A DNA stretch of 64,000 bases from Methylorubrum populi (lineage in GTDB: Bacteria > Pseudomonadota > Alphaproteobacteria > Rhizobiales > Beijerinckiaceae), in assembly GCA_036946625.1 (NCBI GenBank), contig JAQIIU010000002.1:1594001-1658000 (forward strand), in the 5' to 3' direction. The notes beneath the pieces are model-generated. The model saw only the letters and a list, made by a program, of their open reading frames with translations. It had not been told where the DNA came from and did no database searches. Position 1 is the first letter of the stretch, and the number at the start of each line of letters is the position of its first letter. Both the position numbers and the translations under genes were made by a program. Of the stretch, positions 32,422-41,716 are shown piece after piece.

Positions 32422-33441
32422 TCACCCCTCCTGCGCCTGCAACTGGCGATACTCCCGCCCGTGCCGGCAATAGCCCTCGACGATGTGGCTCATCATCGCC
32501 CGCTTCTTCGGGTCGAGCGTGCCCAGGATGCGCGCCGGGCGTCCGCCCCAGAGATGGCCGCCCTCCAGCAACTGGCCCGGATCGGTGGTCGAGCCGCCGG
32601 CCAGCATCACGTCGTCGGCCACCACCGTGCCCGGCGCCAGCACCGAGCCGATGCCGATGAGGCTGCGGGCGCCGATCCGGCAATCGGCCATGCGCACGTT
32701 GTGGCCGACCGTGGTGTCGCGCCCGATCACCACGCCCTCGCCGCGGCTGCGGATCGCCGTGTTGTCCTGGATGTTGGTGTCGGCGCCGACCACGATCGGC
32801 CCGACCTCGGCCGCGAGTTCGCAGGAGAACAGCACCGTCGCCCCGGCCCCGAGCGCGATGCGGCCGGAGAGCCGCGCCGTGCGGGCCACGAACACGCTCT
32901 CTTCGGTCTCCGGCGGCGCGGTCTCGGGCGGGCTCGTCCCCTCGCCCGCCGCCTCGCGCAGGCGCTCGGCCCGCTCGGCGAGTTCCTCCGCCGCGATCGG
33001 GCGCAGGCGCTTGGCCGGGTTGCCGCCGTAGGCGAAGCCGCTTTCGAGGTTCGAGCGCGGGAAGATGGTGGCGCCGGCCTCGATCAGCACGCCGTCGCCC
33101 ACGGTCGCGCCGTCGAGGATGATCGCGTCGTCCTCGATCACCACGTCCGAGCCGACGGTGCAGGCATGCACCACCGCGTTGCGGCCCACCGTGACCCGGT
33201 CGCCGATCCGGGTCGGCAGCGATTCGGTGGCGATGTGGACGGTGGAGCGGGCCCCGAGCCAGAAGCGCTCGCCCGCGGTGATCGGCTGCCCGTCGCTGCG
33301 GATCACGCTGTCGTCGCCGAGCCAGGCCTGGGCCCCGAGCGTCGCCGCGCCGATCACGGTGCTGGCGCGCCCGCACCAGACGGGGCGGCTGGCGAAGACG
33401 GGCAGGACACCGTCGTAGGGCAGGATCAGGTCGGGCGTCAC
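32422..33441 (-). CDS. Left-handed beta-helix (gamma-carbonic-anhydrase-like) protein
   Basis: 339 aa with two hexapeptide-repeat blocks: one at about 25-160 (STVIGAATLGAQAWLGDD, IGDRVTVGRNAVVHACTVGS) and one at about 200-310 (ADTNIQDNTAIRSRGEGVVI, VGHNVRMADCRIGARSLIGI). The second block resembles gamma-carbonic anhydrase (NIQDNTAI, GHN/GHx pattern with IGIGS). Metal-binding His are only partly kept, so enzyme activity is uncertain. GTG 33441 chosen; longer frames overlap divergent moaE. Confidence 0.75.
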   Translation of the reverse strand: MTPDLILPYDGVLPVFASRPVWCGRASTVIGAATLGAQAWLGDDSVIRSDGQPITAGERFWLGARSTVHIATESLPTRIGDRVTVGRNAVVHACTVGSDVVIEDDAIILDGATVGDGVLIEAGATIFPRSNLESGFAYGGNPAKRLRPIAAEELAERAERLREAAGEGTSPPETAPPETEESVFVARTARLSGRIALGAGATVLFSCELAAEVGPIVVGADTNIQDNTAIRSRGEGVVIGRDTTVGHNVRMADCRIGARSLIGIGSVLAPGTVVADDVMLAGGSTTDPGQLLEGGHLWGGRPARILGTLDPKKRAMMSHIVEGYCRHGREYRQLQAQEG

Positions 33442-33604
33442 GGGCGCGGCTCGCTTTTCGAGAAAGGGCGCCGGTGGCGCAGTCTCATTGCCGAGCCATA
33501 TAGGCGCACGGGCAAACGAGGTAACAGGGCCTCGCGAAAACGGATCGCGCGGCCCCCTCCGCCCGACAAGAGGGGTTCCGGCGGCGTTCCCGAAAAAGAC
33601 GGTC

Positions 33605-34057
33605 ATGACGGTCAGCATCCAGTCCGAGCCCTTCGACACCGCCGCCGAGATCGCCCGGATCGAGGCCGAGCTGGCCGGGCGCGCGGGGGCGGTCGTGACC
33701 TTCTCCGGCCTGTGCCGCGACGAGGCCGGCCGCCTCGCCGCGCTGGAGCTGGAGCATTACCCCGGCATGGCCGAGGCCGAGATCGCCCGGGTGGCGGCGG
33801 AGGCGCGGGCGCGCTGGCCGGTCCAGGCCCTGCGGGTGATCCACCGCCACGGGCTGGTGCGGCCGGGCGAGGGCATCGTCCTCGTCGTCACCGCCTCGCC
33901 CCACCGCAAGGCCGCCTTCGCCGCGGCCGATTTCCTGATGGACTACCTCAAGACCCGCGCCCCCTTCTGGAAGCGCGAGCACCTCGCCGACGGCCGCACC
34001 GGAGGCTGGGTGGAGGCGACGCAGGCCGACGCCGACGCCGCCGAATCCTGGGTCTGA
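33605..34057 (+). CDS. moaE: Molybdopterin synthase catalytic subunit
   Basis: 150 aa. Converts cyclic pyranopterin monophosphate to molybdopterin with MoaD. Seen: GAVVTFSGLCRD, LELEHYPGMAE, IHRHGLVRPGEGIVLVVTAS, HRKAAFAAADFLMDYLKTRA and PFWKRE with the active-site lysines. No moaD is adjacent in this window. The stop codon falls inside the first unit of a 14-bp tandem repeat. Confidence 0.95.
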   Translation: MTVSIQSEPFDTAAEIARIEAELAGRAGAVVTFSGLCRDEAGRLAALELEHYPGMAEAEIARVAAEARARWPVQALRVIHRHGLVRPGEGIVLVVTASPHRKAAFAAADFLMDYLKTRAPFWKREHLADGRTGGWVEATQADADAAESWV

Positions 34058-34112
34058 CATCCTGGGTCTGACATCCTGGGTCTGACATCCTGGGTCTGAC
34101 ATCCTGGGCCTG
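34045..34112. repeat. 14-bp tandem repeat at the moaE stop
   Basis: Four perfect units of ATCCTGGGTCTGAC (34045-34100) and a partial fifth. The first unit contains the last codons and TGA of moaE, so each repeat carries a copy of the gene end. It lies just upstream of the second AI-2E gene. Confidence 0.95.
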
Positions 34113-34139
34113 GCCCGAACACCGCGAACGGAATCCCTC

Positions 34140-35300
34140 ATGACGGCATCCTCTCCCAGCCTGCCCGGGGCGCGCGGCCTCGCTGCCGCGGGCATCGCGG
34201 TCGTGGCCTTCGCAGCCCTGCTCTGGCTCGCCTGGACGGCGGCGGCGACGCTGCTGCTGATCTTCGCCGGCGTGCTGTTCGCCGTCTTCCTCGACGGGCT
34301 GACCCGGGGCCTCGGCCACGTGCTGCCGATCCCGCGGGGCTTTCGCCTCGCGCTGGCCTGCCTCGCGCTGGCCGCCCTCGCCTTCGGGCTCTCCGCCTTC
34401 GGCGGCGCCACCGTGGCGAGCCAGGCGCGCGACCTCGGCACCACGGTGCGCCAGCAATCGGAGACCGTGCGCGACTGGCTGAAGCAGCGCGGCATCGAGA
34501 TCGACCTGTCGCAGGGCGCTCCGGCCGTGAGCCAGGGCGGCGGGCAGGGGACCGGCCCGGGCGCCGGTGACGACGCCGGTCAGAGCGAGGACGGGAAGAG
34601 CCGGAAGGAGAGCGGCCTCGCCGGCCTCGCCTCGGGGGCGCTGAAGAGCCCCGGCTCGCTCCTGTCGGATGCCGGCAGCGTGCTCGGGCCGGCGGCGACC
34701 GTGGTGATCGCCCTGTTCGACGCGCTCGGCAACGTCCTCGTGATCGTCTTCCTCGGCGTCGCCATCGCCGTCGATCCGGGCAGCTACCGCGACGGCGCCC
34801 TGCGGCTGGTGCCGCCGCGCCACCGCGAGACCGGCGCGCGGGTGCTCGACGGCGCGGGCGAGACCCTGCGGCACTGGCTGTTCGGCCAGCTCGTGACCAT
34901 GGCGGCGATCTTCGGGCTGACCTGGGCGGGGCTCGGCGTCCTCGGCATCGGCGGCGCGCTGATCCTCGGGCTCCAGGCGGGCCTGCTCGCCTTCGTGCCG
35001 ACGATCGGGCCGCTGATCGCGGGCGTGGTGATCGTGCTGAGCAGCCTCGCCTCCGGCTTCAACGCCCTGCTCGGGGCGCTCGGCGTCTATCTCGCGGTGC
35101 AGGCGGCGGAGAGCTATGGGCTCACCCCCTTCATCCAGCGCCGCGCCCTCGACCTGCCGGCGGCGACGATCTTCGCCGGCCAGCTCCTGCTCGGCGTGCT
35201 GTTCGGCCTGTGGGGCGTGGCCCTGGCCCTGCCGTTGGTGGCGGTGATCAAGGTGCTGCTGGAGGAACTCTACATCGAGGACGGGGCCAGGGAGGCGTGA
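34140..35300 (+). CDS. AI-2E family transporter, second paralogue
   Basis: 386 aa inner-membrane protein: N-terminal hydrophobic segments (GIAVVAFAALLWLAWTAAAT, LLLIFAGVLFAVFLDGL), a Gly/Gln/Asp-rich linker at about 120-160, and a C-terminal hydrophobic block with GLQAGLLAFVPTIGPLIAGV and GLWGVALALPLVAVIKVLL. Same family as the permease at 5098-6210 but distinct in sequence. Substrate unknown. Confidence 0.86.
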   Translation: MTASSPSLPGARGLAAAGIAVVAFAALLWLAWTAAATLLLIFAGVLFAVFLDGLTRGLGHVLPIPRGFRLALACLALAALAFGLSAFGGATVASQARDLGTTVRQQSETVRDWLKQRGIEIDLSQGAPAVSQGGGQGTGPGAGDDAGQSEDGKSRKESGLAGLASGALKSPGSLLSDAGSVLGPAATVVIALFDALGNVLVIVFLGVAIAVDPGSYRDGALRLVPPRHRETGARVLDGAGETLRHWLFGQLVTMAAIFGLTWAGLGVLGIGGALILGLQAGLLAFVPTIGPLIAGVVIVLSSLASGFNALLGALGVYLAVQAAESYGLTPFIQRRALDLPAATIFAGQLLLGVLFGLWGVALALPLVAVIKVLLEELYIEDGAREA

Positions 35301-35518
35301 GAGCGGCTTCGGATGGTTTCGGCTTCGCGAGCCTCGTCCGGCACCGTTGCGGCCTGGATTGCTTCGGCTCCGCCTCGCAATGACGAGGAGGGTGCCTCAG
35401 ACCGTCGTCGCGAGCGTCAGCGAAGCGATCCGGCGGCGCGACGCCGGACGGCCTCGCGATGACGGGCGTATCCCGCAGGCTTGCACGGGCCCGCGGGATC
35501 GGTCGGCTGCGGGCCTTG

Positions 35519-35600
35519 GTGTCTCTCACAAAACTCCCGCTGCGCTGTCGCGCCCGGAGTGGGCGCGGACGGTGATCGGGAGTTTTGTGAGGCACTCTTA
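35519..35600. repeat. 82-bp dispersed repeat (family R2), copy 2
   Basis: Inverted copy of 11791-11872, same length. Its TAA end is the stop codon of mqo. Immediately left, 35370-35460 has further short palindromic sequence (CCTCGCAATGACG, GAAGCGATCC) related to R3. Confidence 0.85.
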
Positions 35601-37313
35601 CGGCGCCATGTCGGGGACCGGCTTGACGGTTCCCATCTCGGCCGGGGCGGGGGCCGGCGCCGGGGCGCCGATCTGCGGCGGCGGGGTGAGCTGCAGGTGC
35701 TCGCTGGTATAGGCCAGCGCCTGTTGCACCCGCTGCGGATCGTCGTTCAGCCGCGTGCCGTAGCTCGGCACGATCTGGCGGATCTTCGCCTGCCACTCGG
35801 GGCTGGCGACCTTCTTCGCAAAAACCTTCTCCAGCACGTTCAGCATGATCGGCGCGGCGGTCGAGGCGCCCGGCGAGGCGCCGAGCAGGGCGGCGATGCT
35901 GCCGTCCTTCGCCGCGACCACCTCGGTGCCGAGCTTCAGCACGCCGCCCTTCTCGGGATCGCGCTTGATGATCTGCACGCGCTGGCCGGCCTGGACGAGG
36001 CGCCACTCGTCCTTCTTCGCGTCGGGGAAGTATTCGCGCAGGGCCTGGTAGCGGTCCTCGTCGGAGAGCATCACCTGGCCGGCGAGGTACTCGATCAGCG
36101 GGTACTGCTCCACGCCGACCTGGATCATCGGCCAGACGTTGCTGGTGGTCGTGGAGGAGAGCAGGTCAAAGTAGGAGCCCTCCTTCAGGAACTTGGTCGA
36201 GAAGGTCGCGAACGGCCCGAACAGGATCGCGCGCTTGCCGTCGAGCATCCGCGTGTCGAGGTGCGGCACCGACATCGGCGGCGAGCCGACCGAGGCCTTG
36301 CCGTAGGCCTTGGCGAGGTGGCGCAGGGCCACGTCCTGGTTCTCGGTGACGAGGAACGAGCCGCCGACGGGGAAGCCGGCATAGTCGTCGGCCTCCGGGA
36401 TGCCGGATTTCTGCAGAAGGTGCAGGGCGCCGCCGCCCGCACCGATGAACACGAACCGGGCATCGACCGTCTGCCGGGTGCCGTCCTTCAGGTTCTTCGA
36501 GGTAACGCGCCACCTGTACCCATCGTTCGTGTGCCCATCGTTGCCGTCCTTGATGCGCTCGAAGCTCTCGACCTCGGTGGAGAGGCGCAGATCGAAGTTC
36601 GGCCCGCTCTTCAGGGCGGCGACGTACTGGCGGGTGACCTCGCCCCACTCGCAATCGGTGCCGAGCGGCGACCACGTGGCGGCGACCTTCTGCTTCGGGT
36701 CGCGCCCCTCCATCATCAGGGGCACCCACTTCTTCAGTTGCTCGGGGTCGGTCGAGAATTCCATCCCGGCAAACAGCGGGCTCGCCTTCAGCGCCTCGTA
36801 GCGCTTGCGCAGATACGTGATGTTGTCCTCGCCCCAGACGAAGCTCATGTGGGGCGTGGCGTTGATGAAGGAGTGGGGGTTCTTCAGCACGCCTTGCCGG
36901 ACCTGCCAGGCCAGGAACTGACGGGTGACCTGGAAGGCCTCGTTGATCTCGACGGCCTTGCCGATCTGGATGTTCCCCTTGGAATCCTCCGGCGTGTAGT
37001 TCAGCTCGGCCAGCGCCGAGTGGCCGGTGCCGGCGTTGTTCCAGCCGTTGGAGCTTTCCAGCGCCACGCCGTCGAGCCGCTCGACCATCTCCAGCGACCA
37101 GTCGGGTTCGAGCGCGCGCAGCCAGACGCCGAGCGTCGCGCTCATGATGCCGCCGCCGATCAGCAGGACGTCGACCTTCCGGGGCTCGTCGGCGGCCAGC
37201 AGCGGCGATCCCGGCAGCGCCGTCGCCGCCAGCCCCGCCAGGGCGCCGCCGATGACGTGACGACGGTTCATCGCGAACGGGCTATGCTGCGCATCGGCGG
37301 GGCGGATGTGCAT
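35598..37313 (-). CDS. mqo: Malate:quinone oxidoreductase
   Basis: About 571 aa. Oxidises malate to oxaloacetate and passes electrons to quinone at the inner membrane. FAD-binding [20 protein letters not shown], then [21 protein letters not shown] and [20 protein letters not shown] are family blocks, as is [10 protein letters not shown]. The N-terminus has [20 protein letters not shown], a Tat-like leader, so a periplasmic face is possible. Start ATG 37313; ATG 37271 (MNRRH) is equally plausible. A Pro/Ala-rich C-terminal tail ends at a TAA inside the R2 repeat. Confidence 0.93.
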   Translation of the reverse strand: MHIRPADAQHSPFAMNRRHVIGGALAGLAATALPGSPLLAADEPRKVDVLLIGGGIMSATLGVWLRALEPDWSLEMVERLDGVALESSNGWNNAGTGHSALAELNYTPEDSKGNIQIGKAVEINEAFQVTRQFLAWQVRQGVLKNPHSFINATPHMSFVWGEDNITYLRKRYEALKASPLFAGMEFSTDPEQLKKWVPLMMEGRDPKQKVAATWSPLGTDCEWGEVTRQYVAALKSGPNFDLRLSTEVESFERIKDGNDGHTNDGYRWRVTSKNLKDGTRQTVDARFVFIGAGGGALHLLQKSGIPEADDYAGFPVGGSFLVTENQDVALRHLAKAYGKASVGSPPMSVPHLDTRMLDGKRAILFGPFATFSTKFLKEGSYFDLLSSTTTSNVWPMIQVGVEQYPLIEYLAGQVMLSDEDRYQALREYFPDAKKDEWRLVQAGQRVQIIKRDPEKGGVLKLGTEVVAAKDGSIAALLGASPGASTAAPIMLNVLEKVFAKKVASPEWQAKIRQIVPSYGTRLNDDPQRVQQALAYTSEHLQLTPPPQIGAPAPAPAPAEMGTVKPVPDMAP

Positions 37314-37501
37314 TTTATCGTCATTCTTCATTTTATTTTTCGCACCGTTCAAAAATTTATTGACCCCGGTGGTCGGCTACTACAAGCGCGGGGGGCGTAC
37401 AACCCGGTGATTACATGGCTGCCATGCCGTGAAACCTTGAACACGTGCAACGCGCTGTCGCGCCGTCGTCGAGGTTGGTTCGCGGCGGAGCGCGAACCGC
37501 T

Positions 37502-38494
37502 CTATCTGTTTGGTCCCGGCATTTGGTGGAGCGGGTTTGACCTGAAGCGGCCGGGCTCAGCGGACCATGCCTTGCAGATGGCTTCGTAGGGCGTGAGGCC
37601 GCGCAGGGTCTTCAAACGGCGTGCGAAGTTGTAGGCGCTGACAAAGTCGGCCAAGTGCGCACGGAGTTGCGCGTGGCTGTCGTAATGGTAGCGCTTGACC
37701 GTCGCGTCCTTGATCGTGCGGTTCATCCGCTCGACCTGACCGTTCGTCCAGGGGTGGCGCGGTTTGGTCAGCCGATGGTCGATATCGTTGCGGGCGCAGG
37801 CAAGTTCGAAGCTGTGGGCTCGGAAGGTCTCGCCGGCTACAATCGCCTCCTTGATGACGGAAGCGGCCGAGGCGACGTTGCCGGGCGTGGTGAAGTGGGT
37901 GCCGTTGTCGGTGAGCACCGTGTGCACCTTGTAAGGCACGGCCTCGATGAGATGGCGGAGGAAGTCACCTGCGACCCGCCGCGTGGCCTTCTCGTGGAGC
38001 TCAACGAAGGCGAACTTGGTCGTGCGGTCGATAGCGACGAGCAGGTAGAGTCGCCCTTCGGCTGTGTGAACCTCGGCCAGATCGATGTGGAAATAGCCGA
38101 GCGGGCAGGTCTTGAAGCGTGACCGCTTGGGCTTGTCACCGTCGACCTCCGGCAGTCGGCTGATGCCGTGGCGCTGCAGGCACCGATGCAGCGACGAACG
38201 GGTCAGGTGCGGGATCGTCGCCTGGAGCGCGTAGAGGCAGTCGTCCAACGGCAGGAGCGTATGGCGGCGAAAGGCGACGACGACCGCCTCGTCCTCCTGT
38301 GACAGCACCGTCGAGCGGGGATCCTTCGGACCCGTGCGCTGATCGGCGACCGAGGTCCGCTGCCGCCACTTGGCGACCGTCTTCCGGTTGATCCCGTAGC
38401 GCTTCGAGAGCGCCCTCAGGCTCGCTTGACTATGCTGGATCGCTCGACGGACTGCCTCCGTCGTGGTGGCGCTGCCGTGAAGAACTTGGCCCAT
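37502..38494 (-). CDS. IS481-like transposase, copy 2
   Basis: 330 aa, same as the IS-encoded part of copy 1 (MGQVLHG start, helix-turn-helix, DDE core). Here the frame leaves the IS through the inverted repeat (ending QMPGPN) and meets a TAG in flanking DNA at 37502-37504 after one extra residue. So the stop codon is supplied by the insertion site. Confidence 0.9.
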   Translation of the reverse strand: MGQVLHGSATTTEAVRRAIQHSQASLRALSKRYGINRKTVAKWRQRTSVADQRTGPKDPRSTVLSQEDEAVVVAFRRHTLLPLDDCLYALQATIPHLTRSSLHRCLQRHGISRLPEVDGDKPKRSRFKTCPLGYFHIDLAEVHTAEGRLYLLVAIDRTTKFAFVELHEKATRRVAGDFLRHLIEAVPYKVHTVLTDNGTHFTTPGNVASAASVIKEAIVAGETFRAHSFELACARNDIDHRLTKPRHPWTNGQVERMNRTIKDATVKRYHYDSHAQLRAHLADFVSAYNFARRLKTLRGLTPYEAICKAWSAEPGRFRSNPLHQMPGPNR

Positions 38495-38550
38495 AGCGCG
38501 TCCCTCCACTCCAACGTGAAGAGTGCACCATCAAACCCTGGGATCAAACA
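37507..38550 (-). mobile_element. IS481-like insertion sequence, copy 2
   Basis: Same 1044 bp and orientation as copy 1 at 22763-23806, by eye without differences. Flanks CTCTATC and CCTAGGG show no target duplication. Sits upstream of mqo and of a truncated recombinase. Confidence 0.92.
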
Positions 38551-38736
38551 CCTAGGGTCAAAACCCAATCAGCTTGACTGTGCGAATGGCTGCTACGGGT
38601 GGATGAACGAACCCGCTCGCGCGGGATGGGTGGCAGCTTCGAGGTCGGCGGATTGACCCGAACGCCCTGCGCCGATTGAGGGGCGCCCAGCTCGGGCGGA
38701 CGATCCCGGCTCCCTTCCTTCGAGCGGAGCCATCCC

Positions 38737-39159
38737 ATGACCGTCCTTGCCGTTCCCGCCGCTGCCGGCGGCTCGCTGCGTCAGCGCCTGATCGACGATA
38801 TGACCCTGCGCCGGTTCTCCCGGGCGACGCAGCGCAACTACATCCGCGACGTCGGGCGGCTGGCTGCCTTCCTGCGGCGATCGCCCGATACCGCGACCGG
38901 CGACGACCTGCGCCGCTTCCAGATCGCCCAACAGGAGGTCGGCCTCGGCGTGCCGACGATGAACGCCATCGTCTCCGCCCTGCGCTTCTTCTTCGTCCAC
39001 ACGCTCATCCACGACTTTCGTACGCCTCACGGCGACCGAAACTCTTCAGGATCTGCCGATCCGCTTTCGGGCCGCAATGGCGTGAAGCGGACGTCGCCGC
39101 CGCGCTTGTCTCCGACCCGTAGGCGGAGTTGTCCCATCCTGCCACCCACGGCAGGATGA
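38737..39159 (+). pseudogene. Truncated tyrosine recombinase
   Basis: An N-terminal SAM-like integrase domain is visible: LRQRLIDDMTLRRFSRATQR, NYIRDVGRLAAFLRRSP, then MNAIVSALRFFFVHTL. Such domains occur in recombinases of IS91-like and related elements. After VHTL the sequence no longer fits and ends within about 50 residues; the catalytic Arg/His/Tyr domain is absent. The ATG has no strong ribosome site. Confidence 0.7.
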
Positions 39160-39185
39160 GGCTATGGAGCCCGACGAGGCATAGG

Positions 39186-39851
39186 ATGACGTGGCGGCTA
39201 CATTGGCTTGAGGCGTCCGGCGATTTGGGTCCCTGGCGTAGCACCATCGCCGAGGAGGTCGAGATCGCCCGAAAGGCTGTAGCGGGCGTGCTGCCAGTGT
39301 CACCACTCGATATCCTCGTGCAGCGTCTGCCCGGCGCGGTGATCCCGGAGACTGGCACGACAGGACAGGCCATGCGCCCTGGCTTGTTCTCCCTCACCAT
39401 CGACCCCGACAACCCCAACTTCTCGCGCGCACTGCGCAATGGAGACCTGCGCCGGACCGTGGCGCACGAGGCCCACCACTGCATGCGCATGGCCGGTCCC
39501 GGCTACGGCTGGACGCTGGGTGAGGCCCTGGTGAGCGAGGGCTTGGCGGGGCAGTTCGTCAGCCGCCTGTTCAGCTCGCCACCCGAGCCGTGGGAATGCG
39601 CCGTCACCGACGAGGTGCTCGCGGCCAACTTGCCGGACAATGCGACGCTCGTGGGCAACGGACATGACCACCGCGCGTGGTTCTTCGGCTTCGGAGGACG
39701 GTATCCGCGCTGGCTCGGCTACACCCTCGGCTACCGGATCGTGGGCGACTGGCTGGAAGCGGGGGCGGATACTGGCGGCGACGCCTGGGTCAACATCCCC
39801 GCGCACGAAGTCATCAAGGCGGCCCGCGGGCGCACGCTGTCGAACCTCTGA
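39186..39851 (+). CDS. Putative zinc metalloprotease (DUF2268-like, HEAHH)
   Basis: 221 aa, no signal peptide. HExxH motif HEAHH at 94-98 (RRTVAHEAHHCMRMAGPGYG) with a following Glu in LVSEGLAGQFV, as in the DUF2268/gluzincin type. N-terminal half: VSPLDILVQRLPGAVIPETG and SLTIDPDNPNF. Cytosolic. It lies in a decayed mobile region, so may be accessory. The peptide target is unknown. Start ATG 39186; a longer frame begins at 39129. Confidence 0.75.
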   Translation: MTWRLHWLEASGDLGPWRSTIAEEVEIARKAVAGVLPVSPLDILVQRLPGAVIPETGTTGQAMRPGLFSLTIDPDNPNFSRALRNGDLRRTVAHEAHHCMRMAGPGYGWTLGEALVSEGLAGQFVSRLFSSPPEPWECAVTDEVLAANLPDNATLVGNGHDHRAWFFGFGGRYPRWLGYTLGYRIVGDWLEAGADTGGDAWVNIPAHEVIKAARGRTLSNL

Positions 39852-40236
39852 TAGCTGACCAGCAGGGGCCGCTTCCGACCCCGAGACGAAGTTGCCAAAC
39901 GGCCTACGATGGCTGCTTTCGGGATCAGCCGGTGACTGTCCGCACGACTGGCATGGGTCGAAACGTGCCGGATGGCGTCGGTTCGCTACGGGTGTACTCC
40001 AGCCGAACCGAAAAGGCCGGTCTGTTTCGGATGCCGGCGAAGACCATCCGAAACGAACTTTTTCAAAAGAACCATCCATAGGAAACCAGCATAGCGAAAT
40101 GCCGTGAAGCGGACATCGTGAAGGTCTGCGTGAGATCGAGAGCGGATCAACCCCAACGATCAGCTTCGGCGATCCGCGCATCGTCTTCTTCCGGAAGACC
40201 GGAGCCGCCTTGCGGAATGCTGCGAGACCGGACGCC
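39852..40236. other. Intergenic region with degenerate R1 repeat
   Basis: 385 bp without a convincing gene. A degenerate R1 unit (GCATCGTCTTCTTCCGGAAG) starts at 40179. Repeated short words such as CCGAAAC / CCGAACC around 39960-40060 suggest decayed repeats. Confidence 0.45.
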
Positions 40237-41589
40237 TCACCCCCGCGTCGCGGCATCGACATGGATGTCGCGCCCCCGCGTCTCCGGCAGCAGCCCGGCG
40301 GCGACCGTGCCGATCAGGCTGAAGGCGGCGAGGTAGTAGGCCGGGGCCATCCGGTCGCCGGTCGCGGCGATGAGCCAGTTCACGAGGTAGTTCGTGCTGC
40401 CGCCGAAGATCGAGACCGCGAGGGCGTAGACGATGGAGAGCCCGGCGCTGCGCACCGCCCGCGGCAGCGATTCGGGGATGCCGACGATGATCGCCGCCGC
40501 GTTGATCGAGGACAGGGCCGAGAGCAGGAAGGTGACGGCGTAGACGCTGAGGGCGCTCGGGGCGCGCAGCATCCACAGGAAGGCCGGCACGGCGAGCACG
40601 AGGATCAGCGCGCGCGGCCAGATCATCACCGGTTTGCGTCCGAACCGGTCGGCGAGCCAGCCGCCGAGCAGGGGGAAGGCCACCGAGGCGAGGCCGAGCG
40701 CGATCGGCACGGCGTTGGCCGCCATCTCCGAGAGGCCGAGCGTCGCCCCGGCATAGACCGGCATGTTGGTGCCGACGGCGTTCGAGACGGTCGAGGCGGC
40801 GATGACGAGGAAGGTGAGGCCGAGCATCCGCCCGTGCCGGCGCAGCAGCCGGCCCAGCACCGCGCCGGTCGAGGACGCGGCGGCGGGGTCGAGGCCCTCG
40901 CCCGCCGTCTCCGGCAGGTGGCTGCGGATCACGAGGCCGACGGGCACGACGAGGAGGCCGAGGCCGAACATCAGCCGCCAGCCCCAATCGGCCATGGCCG
41001 CATCGCCCAGAACCAGCGTCAGCCCGGTGGCGGCGAGGCCGGCGACCAGGGCGGCGCAGCCCTGGCTGGCGATCTGCCAGCTCGCGACGAAGCCGCGGTG
41101 GCGGGCCGGGGCCGCCTCGATCAGGAAGGCGGTGGAGGGCCCGACCTCGCCGCCGAGCGCCAGCCCCTGGATCAGCCGCCCGGCGATGACGACGACCTGC
41201 GCCCAGCCCCCGAGCACCGCCGTGCCGGGGCAGGCCGCCAGCATCAGCATGCCGACGGCCATCAGGGCGATGGTGACGAGCATGGCGGGCTTGCGCCCGG
41301 CCCGGTCGGCGAAGGCGCCGATCACGACGCCGCCGACCGGGCGCATCACGTAGCCGATCCCGAACAGGGCCAGCGAGGCGAGCAGGCTGTCGGTCGCGCT
41401 GTCCGAGGGGAAGAAGGCGGCGCCGATCGACTTGGCGAAGAAGGCGTAGATCGTGAAGTCGTAGAATTCCAGCGCGTTGCCGAGGACGACGGCGCCGACC
41501 GCCTTCCGGTCGAGGCGGGCCGGCGCCGCATGCCCTGTGTCGTGCGCTGTGTCATGCGCTGTGTCATGCGCGGGATCGTGGAAGGTCAT
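40237..41589 (-). CDS. MFS transporter, metabolite:H+ symporter type
   Basis: 450 aa with 12 predicted membrane segments; opens [20 protein letters not shown] as in the MHS (citrate/proline/shikimate) group, with signature [15 protein letters not shown] and the second loop [14 protein letters not shown]. Transports an organic acid or similar solute; the substrate is not deducible. The N-terminus carries a His/Asp/Thr repeat ([13 protein letters not shown]) encoded by a 12-bp tandem repeat. Divergent from the dienelactone hydrolase gene, 127 bp apart. Confidence 0.88.
   Translation of the reverse strand: MTFHDPAHDTAHDTAHDTGHAAPARLDRKAVGAVVLGNALEFYDFTIYAFFAKSIGAAFFPSDSATDSLLASLALFGIGYVMRPVGGVVIGAFADRAGRKPAMLVTIALMAVGMLMLAACPGTAVLGGWAQVVVIAGRLIQGLALGGEVGPSTAFLIEAAPARHRGFVASWQIASQGCAALVAGLAATGLTLVLGDAAMADWGWRLMFGLGLLVVPVGLVIRSHLPETAGEGLDPAAASSTGAVLGRLLRRHGRMLGLTFLVIAASTVSNAVGTNMPVYAGATLGLSEMAANAVPIALGLASVAFPLLGGWLADRFGRKPVMIWPRALILVLAVPAFLWMLRAPSALSVYAVTFLLSALSSINAAAIIVGIPESLPRAVRSAGLSIVYALAVSIFGGSTNYLVNWLIAATGDRMAPAYYLAAFSLIGTVAAGLLPETRGRDIHVDAATRG
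41535..41570. repeat. 12-bp tandem repeat in the MFS gene 5' end
   Basis: Three units CTGTGTCATGCG (first with CGTGCG) coding for the His-Asp-Thr-Ala repeat of the permease N-terminus. Confidence 0.85.
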
Positions 41590-41716
41590 TCGTGTCCTTG
41601 CGTGGCCAAGGCACCGGGCAAGGCACCGGGCGCGGTTCGAGGCGGGGCGGCCTCGCGCCGGTTCCCGCGGACCGGCGGTGCAGGTAGAAGGAATCGAACC
41701 CGGGAGGAAGGGCGCC

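Noticed and set aside
32422..33639. Longer start for the beta-helix protein
   Set aside because: Would overlap the promoter and start of divergent moaE and adds residues without family likeness; GTG 33441 is kept.
22763..38550. Composite transposon bounded by the two IS481-like copies
   Set aside because: The interval contains core genes and the outer flanks (TCGCCC and CCTAGGG) do not form a target duplication.
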